Shown one piece after another: positions 17,004 to 26,079 of a stretch of 64,000 bases of DNA. The translations under genes were made by a program, and so were the position numbers. Location of the stretch: positions 186,001-250,000 of the forward strand of contig JAFXXD010000038.1 in the NCBI GenBank assembly GCA_017542475.1, read 5' to 3'. The DNA comes from Ruminococcus sp. (GTDB taxonomy: Bacteria > Bacillota > Clostridia > Oscillospirales > Ruminococcaceae). The notes under the pieces were generated by a model. That model did no database searches, was not told where the DNA came from, and was given only the letters and a program-made list of their open reading frames with translations. Numbering within the stretch: the stretch's first letter is position 1; each line of letters begins with the position of its first letter.

Positions 17004-17032
17004 ATTCTAACATCGGCGAAGCCGATTGTCAA
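17004..17032 (-). promoter_or_regulatory. Promoter with a palindromic spacer upstream of the DUF2157-like gene
   Basis: On the minus strand, TTGACA (17027-17032), a 17-base spacer and TAGAAT (17004-17009). Nearly the whole spacer is the inverted repeat ATCGGC-TTC-GCCGAT (17012-17026), where a repressor or a MerR-type regulator would bind. It lies about 110 bases before the start at 16890. Confidence 0.6.
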
Positions 17033-17063
17033 TGAACAATATTATTACAAGTTAACCGTTCTG

Positions 17064-18539
17064 TTACTTGGCGGTATCCTTGGCTTTCTTTCTTACATCG
17101 TGACCGAGAGCACGCATTATCTTCACGCCCTCGCGGAGCTTCAGCGCCCTCACCATATAGCACGAGCTCGCCTCTCCGCAGAACCATATCAGTACGTTGC
17201 ACTTGCCCGACGGCTTTTGCAGGAGCGACTGCCTCAGCTCGACCTTGACGATACTGTCCCTGTGCGCGATAACAGTGTGGAACGCCGTCCACTTCGCGCA
17301 CCTCACGATGACCCTGTCGTCCCTGACGGAAACACCGCTCGTGAGCATAGCCACGGTCTTGACAAGGACGAGCCACATCAGTGGTATCTCTATCATCACC
17401 GCGAAGAAGAAGGACAGCTCCGCGAACTTAGGGAACAGGTCCTCGAAGATGTAGTATACGGGGAAGACGAGGTTAGCGGCAAGTATGGGATTGAACAGGT
17501 AGCTGAGAAAGCCCGACCACCCCGAGCGGAAATCGAGCCTGTGATTGCTCGAAATACCGATCCTCTCGAATCCGCCGCCAATATTTCTCTCACGGCGTAT
17601 CGGCATAAGCACGGGAAGATGTCTCGAATCGTAGCCGTAGCCCGCACAGCTGACATTGACCGTCACCGTTTTGAGGAACTTCATTATGAGGTTCTGACGG
17701 AGGTCGGTGTAGTTGATATGCGCTGTATTTATGCGGTATTCTCGCCTGTTGGTAATACCGCACCTGACGTTTATGCTGTGTCTGTCGGCTTTGACCTTGA
17801 AGTGTGAATACCTCAGCAGATTGATTATGAACGAGAGCAGCCACGCCGCCGCAATGAAAGTACCGAAGCCGACAGCGGCGTCGGGGATATGGAGCAGCCA
17901 CCTGTGTGTGAACTTCTCGGTAGTCTCGGTTATGCGGCTGAACCACAGGGAAATGATATCCTGAGCGATACTTCCTCCCTTGAGGAAGAACATCGCCATA
18001 TAGATAGCTCCCGAGAAGCCGCTCGAAAAGAAAGCGGAAAAAAGCACGACGGATATCATATCCGCCTTGGGAATATCATCGACGCGCTTTTCGCGGTCAA
18101 CATCGGGGATACGGCTCATAAGCTCGTTACAGACCTTTCTCGTGACGAGCAGCTTCATATCAGTCGCCTTGAAAATGCCCGCGCGGGTATCACAGCTGAA
18201 CCTCATACCGCCGAGCGGTATCATCAGCCACGGGCGCTCCGCGGTCGCGACGCTGATCTTGTCGAGGGGAATAGTCTTGCGGTAACGAATGATAACGCCT
18301 CCGCGCTGAGTGATGTCCCTGTCACTGATAGTGATACGCGCGAAGTACCACCTCACGAAGCCGAAGACGATGATAAACCCGATAATGGCGATATCCTGCC
18401 AGGCTCCCCTCGCCCACTCGTAGAGTCTGCGGGCGTCCATCTGCAAAATTGAAAGTCCGCGCAGGAGCGGGAAGATAAGCAGCCATATATTTCGCATAGA
18501 ATAGCGAAGTATGCGGAGAGGGTGCTCGTGGCAGGTCAT
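17064..18539 (-). CDS. ydbT: PH-domain membrane protein, YdbT-like
   Basis: A 491-residue membrane protein with three copies of the bacterial PH-like domain (bPH_2), each after one or two hydrophobic helices, the arrangement seen in Bacillus YdbT. Features include ITISDRDITQRGGVIIRYRKTIP near residue 80, RHSINVRCGITNRREY near residue 255, and GVSVRDDRVIVRCAKW near residue 405. Its gene starts within the last four bases of the ydbS-like gene, so the two are coupled. YdbS and YdbT have been linked to resistance to bacteriocins and membrane stress in Bacillus; the role here is inferred from homology and pairing. Confidence 0.82.
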   Translation of the reverse strand: MTCHEHPLRILRYSMRNIWLLIFPLLRGLSILQMDARRLYEWARGAWQDIAIIGFIIVFGFVRWYFARITISDRDITQRGGVIIRYRKTIPLDKISVATAERPWLMIPLGGMRFSCDTRAGIFKATDMKLLVTRKVCNELMSRIPDVDREKRVDDIPKADMISVVLFSAFFSSGFSGAIYMAMFFLKGGSIAQDIISLWFSRITETTEKFTHRWLLHIPDAAVGFGTFIAAAWLLSFIINLLRYSHFKVKADRHSINVRCGITNRREYRINTAHINYTDLRQNLIMKFLKTVTVNVSCAGYGYDSRHLPVLMPIRRERNIGGGFERIGISSNHRLDFRSGWSGFLSYLFNPILAANLVFPVYYIFEDLFPKFAELSFFFAVMIEIPLMWLVLVKTVAMLTSGVSVRDDRVIVRCAKWTAFHTVIAHRDSIVKVELRQSLLQKPSGKCNVLIWFCGEASSCYMVRALKLREGVKIMRALGHDVRKKAKDTAK

Positions 18540-18979
18540 TTCTCCGCCTCCTTTTCGGGAGCTCCGGTCTTGCGGAGGATATAGAGCGCGTCCTCCTGAT
18601 TGAGGAACAGGAGCCTCAGCTGCCCCCCGTACACGAAGAAGACGACGAAATTCAGCCCCGTATACTGCGAAAAAGGCGTAGTTATAACAGTCGTGTACTG
18701 CACGGTCGAGTACAGCACGGACTGGTGTGATATGAAGTAAACACCGCTGTGCTTGGTTATTTCGGTGTCGGTGGTGTCATAGCTGAGCGACTTGAAATAC
18801 AGCGGCAGATAGATACAGATGAAGAAGATATCGACGGTCAGTATGGCTATAGCGATTATAGCGAGCACGATATCGAGCGATATATAGATCCTTACGGCGC
18901 AGAAAAGCAGCACTGATATCGCTGCTATGACCAGTCTGAGCGTAAGAAGAGCGTGTCTGTCGGGCTTAAAGCTTCTCAT
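18536..18979 (-). CDS. ydbS: PH-domain membrane protein, YdbS-like
   Basis: A 147-residue protein with two closely spaced hydrophobic helices (~residues 12-30 and 32-60) and a single bPH_2 domain (SYDTTDTEITKHSGVYFISHQ, where the strand pattern and turn fit the family). It is the first gene of a two-gene unit with the YdbT-like protein, overlapping it by four bases. The two probably act as one membrane complex. The upstream intergenic region is AT-rich with several TATAAT-like sequences, but I could not assign a single promoter. Confidence 0.82.
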   Translation of the reverse strand: MRSFKPDRHALLTLRLVIAAISVLLFCAVRIYISLDIVLAIIAIAILTVDIFFICIYLPLYFKSLSYDTTDTEITKHSGVYFISHQSVLYSTVQYTTVITTPFSQYTGLNFVVFFVYGGQLRLLFLNQEDALYILRKTGAPEKEAEK

Positions 18980-19091
18980 TGCTGCCTCCCCTCAAAAAAT
19001 TGCCTCGCCGTGCGAAGCATAAATCATATTTCTATTATAACACAAATATTTTATAATGTATACCATTTTTATAAATTTTTCGGAGGTTTTT

Positions 19092-20303
19092 ATGCAGGAG
19101 ACACTTGAACGCCTCAACGGCGCAGTGTGGGGAGTGCCGCTGATCGCCCTGTTACTGGGCACGGGACTGTATTACACGCTGCGGCTCGGATTTGTGCAGC
19201 TCCGACTGCCGAAGCTGCTGAAAAGGACAAAAATTCGCGGCGGCACACAGCTGAAAGCCGTGTTTATGAGTCTCGGAGCCTCAATGGGCACGGGCAACAT
19301 CGCGGGGACAGCCTCCGCCCTTGCCATAGGCGGAGCGGGCTCGGTGCTGTGGATGTGGGTGTCGGCGTTTCTCGGAATGGCACTTGTTTACGCGGAAAAC
19401 AAGCTATCAGCTACATACAGCGACAGTAAGGTACGCGGACCTATGGCGTACCTCTCACGCGGTGTCGGCTCACGGAGTTTAGCGCTCGTATTCGCGTTAT
19501 CCTGCGTGCTTGCGTCGTTTGGAATGGGTGGGATGGCACAGGTCAACACCTTTGCGGTGAACCTCTACGACTGCGTCGGCGAGCAGCGCGTAATCACGGC
19601 AGCGGCGGTGTTCCTTCTGATTATGGCTATAATCTGCGGCGGAGCAAGGCGTATCGGCACGGCGGCGCAGTATATGCTCCCGCTCGCAGGCATAGCCTAC
19701 GCCGCCGTATGCATACCCGTCATCGCGCTGAACCGCGCACAGCTCCCCTCCGTGATGTCAGATATCTTCGGGCAGGCGTTCGGCGTGAAACAGGCAGCGG
19801 GCGGAATTTTCGGGCAGGCGGTCGCCGTCGGTATCCGCCGCGGTATCTTCTCAAACGAGGCAGGGCTTGGGAGCTCCCCAATACTTCACAGCTCCGCAGA
19901 GGGCGATATGTCTGCGTGGAGCATGGCTGAGGTGCTCGCGGACACGGTCTGCTGCACTCTCACAGCCGTGACCGTACTGTGCTCAGTTGATACCTATTCC
20001 GTCACAGACTCGCTCACCTGTCTGCTCGGCGGCGGAGCAGCCCCCTTTCTCACAGCCGTAAACGGTCTTTTCGCGCTGTGTACGGTCATCGGCTGGTACT
20101 ACTGCGGCGAGTGCGCTTTCCTCTACATCACACGCGGCAGAGCCCGCAGGCTCTTCTGCCTCATATTCGCGGCTGCTGCGGCTTCGGGCGCTATATTCGG
20201 AGCTCCCGCCGTATGGACGCTCTCGGACGTTTTCAACGGACTTATGGTATTCCCGAACCTCGTCGGGCTGATAATGCTGAGAAAGGAAGTGCGCCGCGAA
20301 TAA
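19092..20303 (+). CDS. Sodium:alanine/glycine symporter, AGCS family
   Basis: A 403-residue amino-acid:sodium symporter with about ten or eleven helices. The family signature is clear near residue 60: GTGNIAGTASALAIGGAGSVLW, the well-conserved AGCS segment, followed by WMWVSAFLGMALVYAE. RGIFSNEAGLGSSP near residue 255 is the second hallmark. It should import alanine or glycine with Na+. CGGAGG lies seven bases before the ATG at 19092; an upstream in-frame ATG at 19056 lacks a ribosome site. At 403 residues it is shorter than the ~450-480 common in the family, with the loss mostly in loops and the C-terminus. Confidence 0.9.
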   Translation: MQETLERLNGAVWGVPLIALLLGTGLYYTLRLGFVQLRLPKLLKRTKIRGGTQLKAVFMSLGASMGTGNIAGTASALAIGGAGSVLWMWVSAFLGMALVYAENKLSATYSDSKVRGPMAYLSRGVGSRSLALVFALSCVLASFGMGGMAQVNTFAVNLYDCVGEQRVITAAAVFLLIMAIICGGARRIGTAAQYMLPLAGIAYAAVCIPVIALNRAQLPSVMSDIFGQAFGVKQAAGGIFGQAVAVGIRRGIFSNEAGLGSSPILHSSAEGDMSAWSMAEVLADTVCCTLTAVTVLCSVDTYSVTDSLTCLLGGGAAPFLTAVNGLFALCTVIGWYYCGECAFLYITRGRARRLFCLIFAAAAASGAIFGAPAVWTLSDVFNGLMVFPNLVGLIMLRKEVRRE

Positions 20304-20353
20304 GCCGCCGAAATTCGGGCAAGCTTACAGTATCATACAAAAGGAGCGGTATT

Positions 20354-21472
20354 ATGGCTTATATAGGCGAAAACGAACATTTCAGCTTCCGTGACGGCAT
20401 ATGCGAGGCTCTGCCGCGGACTTCCGTCAGCTCGGCGGAGACAGCCGCCCTCGGGCGAACTCTCACTCACTTTTTCAGGCGTTTCTGCGTCGGAAGCGAG
20501 GACTATGGCAGGCTCAGCACGGTATACGCCCTGTGCAGCGGCATTTCCGAATGTGGCGGCGAGGTCTGCATAATCGAGAGGACAGATATGCCGTCCTTTC
20601 GCTTCGGCTGCCCTCTGCTCTCGGTTGACTGCGGCGTATACATCAGCGGTGGAAGCTCGTTGAAAATAGCTTTTTTCGACAGGCGCGGCTTCGAGCTTCC
20701 TCAGTCTGTGCTCGCGGAGATAATGCGCACCGAAGCTCCCGCTCCCGCCGAAATATCGGGCAGGATACGCACGATGACCTCCTTCGGGAGCATCTACGTC
20801 AACAATCTCCGTGACAGTATCGGCGTGACGAACGAACCAATCCCCGCGGGTATCAGCTGCGGAAACAGAGGCGTCCGCACGCTATGGCAGCAGTTCTTCA
20901 CAGGCGAGGACGACGAGCTCGTCCTGCAAATATCCGAAAGCGGCAGCCGCGTGAATGCCTATTCCGCGAAATACGGCTTCATATCAGCGGATAAGCTCAC
21001 ACTTGCATACTGTGTAAAGACTGCATCCAAGGGCGGGACTGTGCTCCTGCCCGACGATTACCACTACGCCGCCGAGCTTGCAGGCGCATTTCCCGATGGC
21101 TCTGTACTGCGGTATCCTGCCGAAAACGGCGTACCCGATGAGGTCGGTCAGTCACGGTTCCTTCGCGACCCGCTCTATATGTGCATCGACCTCCTCCGCG
21201 ACAGGGCAGCATTTTACGCGCTGATGCAGAAGCTCCCGCAGATATCGGGTGCCCGCCGCGAGATAGCCTTCACCGAGGCTGAGCGATTCAACAAGCCAAA
21301 GCGCCTTCAGACCGCAAACGGGCGTGTGATCATCACCCGCAGCGGACGGAATATGCTCTCGGTTCTCGCGCAGACGCTCTCGGCTGAGACGTCTGCGGAG
21401 CTCTGCTCCGAATGGTGCGAAAAACTGCGGAAAGCGGACAAATGCCGACGCGCCCCCGAGAGCTTTCTCTGA
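20354..21472 (+). CDS. Degenerate phosphohexomutase (phosphomannomutase/phosphoglucomutase-like)
   Basis: A 372-residue protein that follows the phosphohexomutase domain order but has lost the active site. Family enzymes carry a phosphoserine in a TASHNPxxxNGxK loop; here the matching stretch is YISGGSSLKIAFFDRRGFELP, with no Ser-His-Asn-Pro. The C-terminal phosphate-binding loop survives in altered form as IITRSGRNMLSVLAQ (usually RxSGTEPxxR). The length is about 80 residues short of the family norm (~450). AAGGAG precedes the ATG. It is probably not a mutase; it could bind sugar phosphates or be a structural remnant that is still expressed. It lies 50 bases after the symporter gene. Confidence 0.6.
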   Translation: MAYIGENEHFSFRDGICEALPRTSVSSAETAALGRTLTHFFRRFCVGSEDYGRLSTVYALCSGISECGGEVCIIERTDMPSFRFGCPLLSVDCGVYISGGSSLKIAFFDRRGFELPQSVLAEIMRTEAPAPAEISGRIRTMTSFGSIYVNNLRDSIGVTNEPIPAGISCGNRGVRTLWQQFFTGEDDELVLQISESGSRVNAYSAKYGFISADKLTLAYCVKTASKGGTVLLPDDYHYAAELAGAFPDGSVLRYPAENGVPDEVGQSRFLRDPLYMCIDLLRDRAAFYALMQKLPQISGARREIAFTEAERFNKPKRLQTANGRVIITRSGRNMLSVLAQTLSAETSAELCSEWCEKLRKADKCRRAPESFL

Positions 21473-21479
21473 TTTGCTA

Positions 21480-21508
21480 TTGACAGATACCCGCATTTTT
21501 AGTATAAT
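21480..21508 (+). promoter_or_regulatory. Perfect consensus promoter of the RNase J transcript
   Basis: TTGACA (21480-21485), a 17-base spacer and TATAAT (21503-21508). Both hexamers match the consensus exactly. Transcription would start near 21515, some 220 bases before the rnj start codon. Confidence 0.9.
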
Positions 21509-21514
21509 AGTAAT

Positions 21515-21736
21515 GTATATAGCTATGCCCTGCCGCGATTTGCGGTAAATACAGGCTTTATTGGCGCAACGCCATTAAGATAAACTTATCCGCCCTCGTT
21601 CGGATAAAATGACGGCACAAGCAGCGGTACCCTCAGGATAAACCGCCCTCTGCACCCGCAAAATCTGCTCTGCGATATTTCATACGGGTCTTATGCCGTC
21701 TCAAAACCACGAAAGTATTGAAAGAGAGGTCATATA
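21515..21736 (+). promoter_or_regulatory. Long structured 5' leader of the RNase J gene
   Basis: About 220 untranslated bases contain several hairpins: CCGC/GCGG (21533-21545), TGGCG/CGCCA (21562-21574), TTATCCG/CGGATAA (21586-21607), and a seven-pair stem GACGGCA (21611-21617) with TGCCGTC (21694-21700) enclosing a ~75-base domain. No ORF with a ribosome site is seen. RNase J could cut or bind its own leader for autoregulation, or it may be an unrecognised riboswitch. Confidence 0.5.
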
Positions 21737-23602
21737 GTGAACGAGAATAACAACAATAATAACCAGAAAAAGGCCCGCAGGAGCAGCAGCGGAAGCACTG
21801 CTGCGCCCAAAAAACGGACGTACAGGAGAAAACCCGCAGCCAAGGAGACTCCCGCACAGACCAACAAGACGGCTGCACCCGCAGCAAGCAAGAGCTCAGC
21901 TCCTGCAAAGGAGAAGAAGCAGCGTCAGCCCAAGGAGGTCAGAAAGACCCCCGTCAGGATAATCCCCCTCGGCGGACTCAACGAGATAGGCAAGAATATG
22001 ACTGTATTCGAGTGCTCGAACGATATGTTCATACTCGACTGCGGACTTGCCTTCCCCGATGCCGATATGCCCGGAGTTGACATAGTTATCCCCGATTTTA
22101 CTTACGTCGAGCGCAACGCAGACAAGGTACGCGGCATCGTGATCACTCACGGACACGAGGATCACATCGGCGGACTTGCATACCTTCTCAAGAAGGTCAA
22201 TGTCCCCGTATACGGCACAAGGCTGACTATCGGTCTTATCGAGGCAAAGCTCAAGGAGCAGGGACTTCTCGGCAAGGTGACGCTCAACGTCATCGCTCCG
22301 AAGAAGACTGTGAAAATGGGCTGTATGGCTGTTGAATTCATCAAGGTCAACCACTCCATACCCGATTCCGTAGGTATGGCTATACACACACCCGCAGGCG
22401 TTATCGTCCACACGGGCGACTTCAAGGTGGACTACTCCCCCATCGACGGCGAGATAATCGACCTCGCACGCTTCGGCGAGCTCGGGAGCAAGGGCGTGCT
22501 TGCGCTTATGGCAGACTCGACGAATGCCGAGCGTATGGGCTATACTCACTCCGAGCGCACGGTCGGCGAGTCCTTCGACCGCCTGTTCAAGAAGGGCGAG
22601 GGCAAGCGTATCATCATCGCTACGTTCTCGTCGAACATCCACCGCGTACAGCAGATAATCAACTGTGCCGAGCGCTACGGACGAAAGGTCGCAGTATTCG
22701 GCAGAAGCATGGTAAACGTCATAAATACGGCTATAGAGCTCGGCTACCTCGACGTACCAGACGGCATCATCATCGACATCGAGATGATGAACAAGTACGA
22801 GAGCGAGCGAATCGTCCTCATCACGACGGGAAGTCAGGGCGAGCCCATGTCCGCGCTGACACGTATGGCGATGAACGACCACAAGAAGGTCAACATCACG
22901 CCAATGGACTTTATCATCATCTCCGCTACGCCTATCCCCGGCAATGAGAAGTTCGTCACCCGCGTGGTAAACGAGCTGATGAAATCGGGAGCCGAGGTCG
23001 TATACGAGGCGATGTACGAGGTTCACGTTTCGGGACACGCCTGTCAGGAAGAGCTCAAGCTTATGCAGGCTCTCACCAAGCCCAAGTTCTTCATACCAGT
23101 GCACGGCGAGTACAAGCACCTGAAAAAGCACGCAGACCTCGCACGCCAGATGGGTATGCCCAAGGAAAATGTCATAATCGCAGAGATAGGCAACGTCATC
23201 GAGACCGACGGCGTTACAATGAAGATAGTATCGCAGGTTCCCTCGGGACGCGTCCTTGTTGACGGTCTCGGCGTCGGAGATGTCGGCTCTATCGTACTCC
23301 GCGACAGAAAGCACCTCGCGCAGGACGGTCTTATCATAATCGTTATCGGTATCGAGAAGGCGACAAATGAGATAGTTGCGGGACCCGATATCATCTCGCG
23401 CGGATTCGTATATGTAAGGGAGTCCGACGAGCTTATAGGTCAGGCGAAGGCTGTCCTCAGCCATACGCTTGCGGGCTGCTCATATGCGGAGCTCCGCGAA
23501 TGGAACAGCCTGAAGGGCAAGATGCGCGACGCTCTCTCCGACTACATCTATGAGAAGACAAAGCGCAGTCCTATGATACTCCCGATAATTATGGAGACGT
23601 GA
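21737..23602 (+). CDS. rnj: Ribonuclease J
   Basis: A 621-residue metallo-beta-lactamase/beta-CASP ribonuclease with endo- and 5'-3' exonuclease activity on RNA. Metal ligands are in THGHEDHIGG near residue 137; further blocks are VNHSIPDS, HTGDFKVD and ADSTNAE, then the beta-CASP and C-terminal domains with VHGEYKHL and IISRGFVYVRES. The start is GTG at 21737 with AGAGAGG upstream. The first ~70 residues are a Lys/Arg/Ala/Pro-rich, low-complexity extension not found in Bacillus RNase J1 and possibly an RNA- or partner-binding tail. The leader is long and structured. It heads a housekeeping run continuing with gdpP, rplI and dnaB. Confidence 0.95.
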   Translation: MNENNNNNNQKKARRSSSGSTAAPKKRTYRRKPAAKETPAQTNKTAAPAASKSSAPAKEKKQRQPKEVRKTPVRIIPLGGLNEIGKNMTVFECSNDMFILDCGLAFPDADMPGVDIVIPDFTYVERNADKVRGIVITHGHEDHIGGLAYLLKKVNVPVYGTRLTIGLIEAKLKEQGLLGKVTLNVIAPKKTVKMGCMAVEFIKVNHSIPDSVGMAIHTPAGVIVHTGDFKVDYSPIDGEIIDLARFGELGSKGVLALMADSTNAERMGYTHSERTVGESFDRLFKKGEGKRIIIATFSSNIHRVQQIINCAERYGRKVAVFGRSMVNVINTAIELGYLDVPDGIIIDIEMMNKYESERIVLITTGSQGEPMSALTRMAMNDHKKVNITPMDFIIISATPIPGNEKFVTRVVNELMKSGAEVVYEAMYEVHVSGHACQEELKLMQALTKPKFFIPVHGEYKHLKKHADLARQMGMPKENVIIAEIGNVIETDGVTMKIVSQVPSGRVLVDGLGVGDVGSIVLRDRKHLAQDGLIIIVIGIEKATNEIVAGPDIISRGFVYVRESDELIGQAKAVLSHTLAGCSYAELREWNSLKGKMRDALSDYIYEKTKRSPMILPIIMET

Positions 23603-23640
23603 TAACAGCGTAACAAATCTTTGAGAAAGGAGCCCGAAGG

Positions 23641-25617
23641 TTGAAAACGAAGTTTCCCGTGATATATTTCGTACCGCTGGTGATACTGCTCGCGGATACG
23701 GCTTTCATATCGGCGGCTGTGTATACGGAACGCTATATCCCCGCGCTTGTCGGGTGCGGAATAGCGGCTACTCTGCTGCTGATAACGATGACAGTCTCAC
23801 TGATATACTCCAAGAACTCCCTCAGGCACTTCTCCAAGATGAACACTCACCTTGAGACCTCGGCGGCACAGTATATGCACACCCTGCCCGCTCCTGTCAC
23901 GATAATCAACGACAGCAGGGACATCGTGTGGTACAACCAGATATTCGCCGAGAAGATAAGCCTCGGGGCGGACGCCTACGGACTCAGCTTCGGCGACTTC
24001 GTGCAGCTCGACCTCGACTCGCTGCTGACGGACGGCTTTGCATACTGCCACGTTAACGGCTCTGTTTACAAGGTCGTGCTCGAGGAGTTCAAGGAAAATG
24101 ACATCACCTTCTACATCATATACTTCAACGACGAAACGTCGTATTTCAACCTCAGGAAGCGCTTCGACGAGGAGCACCCGAATGTCGTGATACTGTCGAT
24201 AGACAACTACGACGACATAATGCAGAACGCCAAGGAGAGCGAAAAGGCTCTCGCCTCGGTCGAAACGGAGCAGCTCATCGAGAAGTTTATGAGCAGCACG
24301 AACGGCTTCATCAAGAAGATATCGTCGAACACCTTCTACGCGGTCATCGAGAACCGCCACCTTGAAGAAAAGATAGCGAACAAGTTCAAGATACTCGATC
24401 TCGCCCGCAATATCAAGATAGCGGGCAAGTATCCCCTCACCTTCTCCATCGGCGTCGGACAGGGCGCATCCTCGCTCGCAGAGAGCGAGAAAATAGCCCG
24501 TCAGTGCCTTGATATGGCACTCGGACGCGGCGGCGATCAGGCAGTCGTCAAGACTGACAGCGGCTACCGCTTCTTCGGCGGCGTCTCCAAGGGCGTCGAG
24601 AAGATGTCACGTGCAAAGACGCGTATCATCGCAAACGCTATGGAGGACGTTATCCGCAACTCCAACAAGGTCTACATTATGGGACACCGCTTCGGCGACC
24701 TCGATTCCGTAGGAGCCTCCTGCGGTCTTGCGGGAGCAATAAAGCTCCTCGGCAAGGAGGTACATATCGTCGTTGACAGGAACAAGAACCTCGCTACGCA
24801 CCTCATCGACATCGTGGAATCTCAGTCCGACAAGAACCTGTTCATCACTCCGTCGGCGGCTGTATCATCGGTCGAGGGCAACGACCTTCTCTTCGTCGTT
24901 GACACCCACAACCGCGACTTCATCGAGAGCCGCGAGCTCTACGACAGGATAAAGAAGGTCATCGTCGTAGACCACCACCGCAAGACGGTCAATTTCATCG
25001 ACAACGCGGTCATCTTCCACCACGAGCCCTACGCTTCGTCGGCATCGGAAATGGTGACCGAGCTCATACAGTATTTCAGCTTCGACACCGACGAGAACCT
25101 CCCGAGCATATGTGCGGAGGCTCTGCTCTCGGGCATTATGCTCGACACCAAGAACTTCGTTATGCGCACAGGCGTGAGAACCTTTGAAGCCGCTGCATAC
25201 CTGAAAAAACAGGGTGCGGACACCGTATCGGTAAAGCTGCTGTTCTCGAACTCGTTCGACGCCTACAAGCGCAAGACTCAGGTGGTCGCGAACGCGAAGC
25301 TCCACAAAAAATGCGCTATCGCGGTCGCCGACTTCAAATCGGACGACATACGCGTAGTCGCCCCGCAGGCAGCCGACGAGCTCCTAAGCATCTCGGATGT
25401 TGACGCCTCGTTCGTCATCTACTCCACAGGCAATATCACAAATATATCAGCCCGCTCGCTCGGAGCTCTCAACGTACAGGTCGTAATGGAGGAGCTCGGC
25501 GGCGGCGGACACCAGACAATGGCAGCAGCGCAGCTTGAAAACACATCTCTTCAGGAGGCAGTCAAGCTGCTGATAAACGCGATAGATTCGCGTCAGGAAG
25601 AAACATACACAGAATAG
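23641..25617 (+). CDS. gdpP: GdpP-type cyclic-di-AMP phosphodiesterase (DHH family)
   Basis: A 658-residue membrane enzyme that breaks down c-di-AMP to pApA. Two N-terminal helices (~5-55) are followed by a PAS-like region (~75-150), a degenerate GGDEF domain (~170-300) and a DHH/DHHA1 catalytic domain (~340-655). Catalytic motifs are GHRFGDLDSVGAS, VDTHN and VVDHHRK, and GGGGHQTMAAAQ closes the DHHA1 part. This is the full GdpP domain order. It begins with TTG at 23641, with AAAGGAG eight bases upstream. The rnj-gdpP-rplI-dnaB order is conserved in many Firmicutes. It likely sets c-di-AMP levels and so potassium and cell-wall homeostasis. Confidence 0.93.
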   Translation: MKTKFPVIYFVPLVILLADTAFISAAVYTERYIPALVGCGIAATLLLITMTVSLIYSKNSLRHFSKMNTHLETSAAQYMHTLPAPVTIINDSRDIVWYNQIFAEKISLGADAYGLSFGDFVQLDLDSLLTDGFAYCHVNGSVYKVVLEEFKENDITFYIIYFNDETSYFNLRKRFDEEHPNVVILSIDNYDDIMQNAKESEKALASVETEQLIEKFMSSTNGFIKKISSNTFYAVIENRHLEEKIANKFKILDLARNIKIAGKYPLTFSIGVGQGASSLAESEKIARQCLDMALGRGGDQAVVKTDSGYRFFGGVSKGVEKMSRAKTRIIANAMEDVIRNSNKVYIMGHRFGDLDSVGASCGLAGAIKLLGKEVHIVVDRNKNLATHLIDIVESQSDKNLFITPSAAVSSVEGNDLLFVVDTHNRDFIESRELYDRIKKVIVVDHHRKTVNFIDNAVIFHHEPYASSASEMVTELIQYFSFDTDENLPSICAEALLSGIMLDTKNFVMRTGVRTFEAAAYLKKQGADTVSVKLLFSNSFDAYKRKTQVVANAKLHKKCAIAVADFKSDDIRVVAPQAADELLSISDVDASFVIYSTGNITNISARSLGALNVQVVMEELGGGGHQTMAAAQLENTSLQEAVKLLINAIDSRQEETYTE

Positions 25618-25632
25618 AAAGGAATAGAAGAT

Positions 25633-26079
25633 ATGAAAGTCATTTATTTACAGGACGTCAAGGGCTCGGGAAAGAAGGGCGAGATCAAGAACGTGGCAGA
25701 CGGCTACGCGAGGAATATGCTTCTTCCCAAGGGACTCGCAGTAGAGGCTACTCCCGAGAATCTGAACAAGCTTCAGGGACAGAAGGATTCGGCTCAGCAC
25801 AAGATAGATATGGACGTCAAAGCTGCCAATGAAGCCGCCGCAAAGGTCAAGGGCAAGCAGGTGGTCATCAAGGCTAAGGCAGGCTCGAACGACAGGCTTT
25901 TCGGCTCAGTGACAGCTGCCCACGTTGCTGACGCGCTCGACTCGCAGTTCGGCATAAAGGTCGACAAGAAGAAGATAACACTCAGCACCGATATCAAGAA
26001 CTTCGGCTCATACAAGGCAGCTATCAAGTTCTACACGGGCATTTCCGAGACAGTCGACGTCGAGGTAGTTGAGGGCTGA
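25633..26079 (+). CDS. rplI: 50S ribosomal protein L9
   Basis: A 148-residue protein with the L9 N-terminal signature [18 protein letters not shown] and [17 protein letters not shown], then a helical connector and a C-terminal domain ending near VEVVEG. It is a component of the large ribosomal subunit that binds 23S rRNA at the L1 stalk base. AAAGGAATAG lies before the ATG. Its stop codon overlaps the dnaB start by one base, the usual arrangement with gdpP upstream and dnaB downstream. Confidence 0.97.
   Translation: MKVIYLQDVKGSGKKGEIKNVADGYARNMLLPKGLAVEATPENLNKLQGQKDSAQHKIDMDVKAANEAAAKVKGKQVVIKAKAGSNDRLFGSVTAAHVADALDSQFGIKVDKKKITLSTDIKNFGSYKAAIKFYTGISETVDVEVVEG

Noticed and set aside
21896-23464. 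522-codon minus-strand ORF opposite rnj
   Set aside because: Antisense open frame caused by codon bias; RNase J motifs lie on the plus strand.
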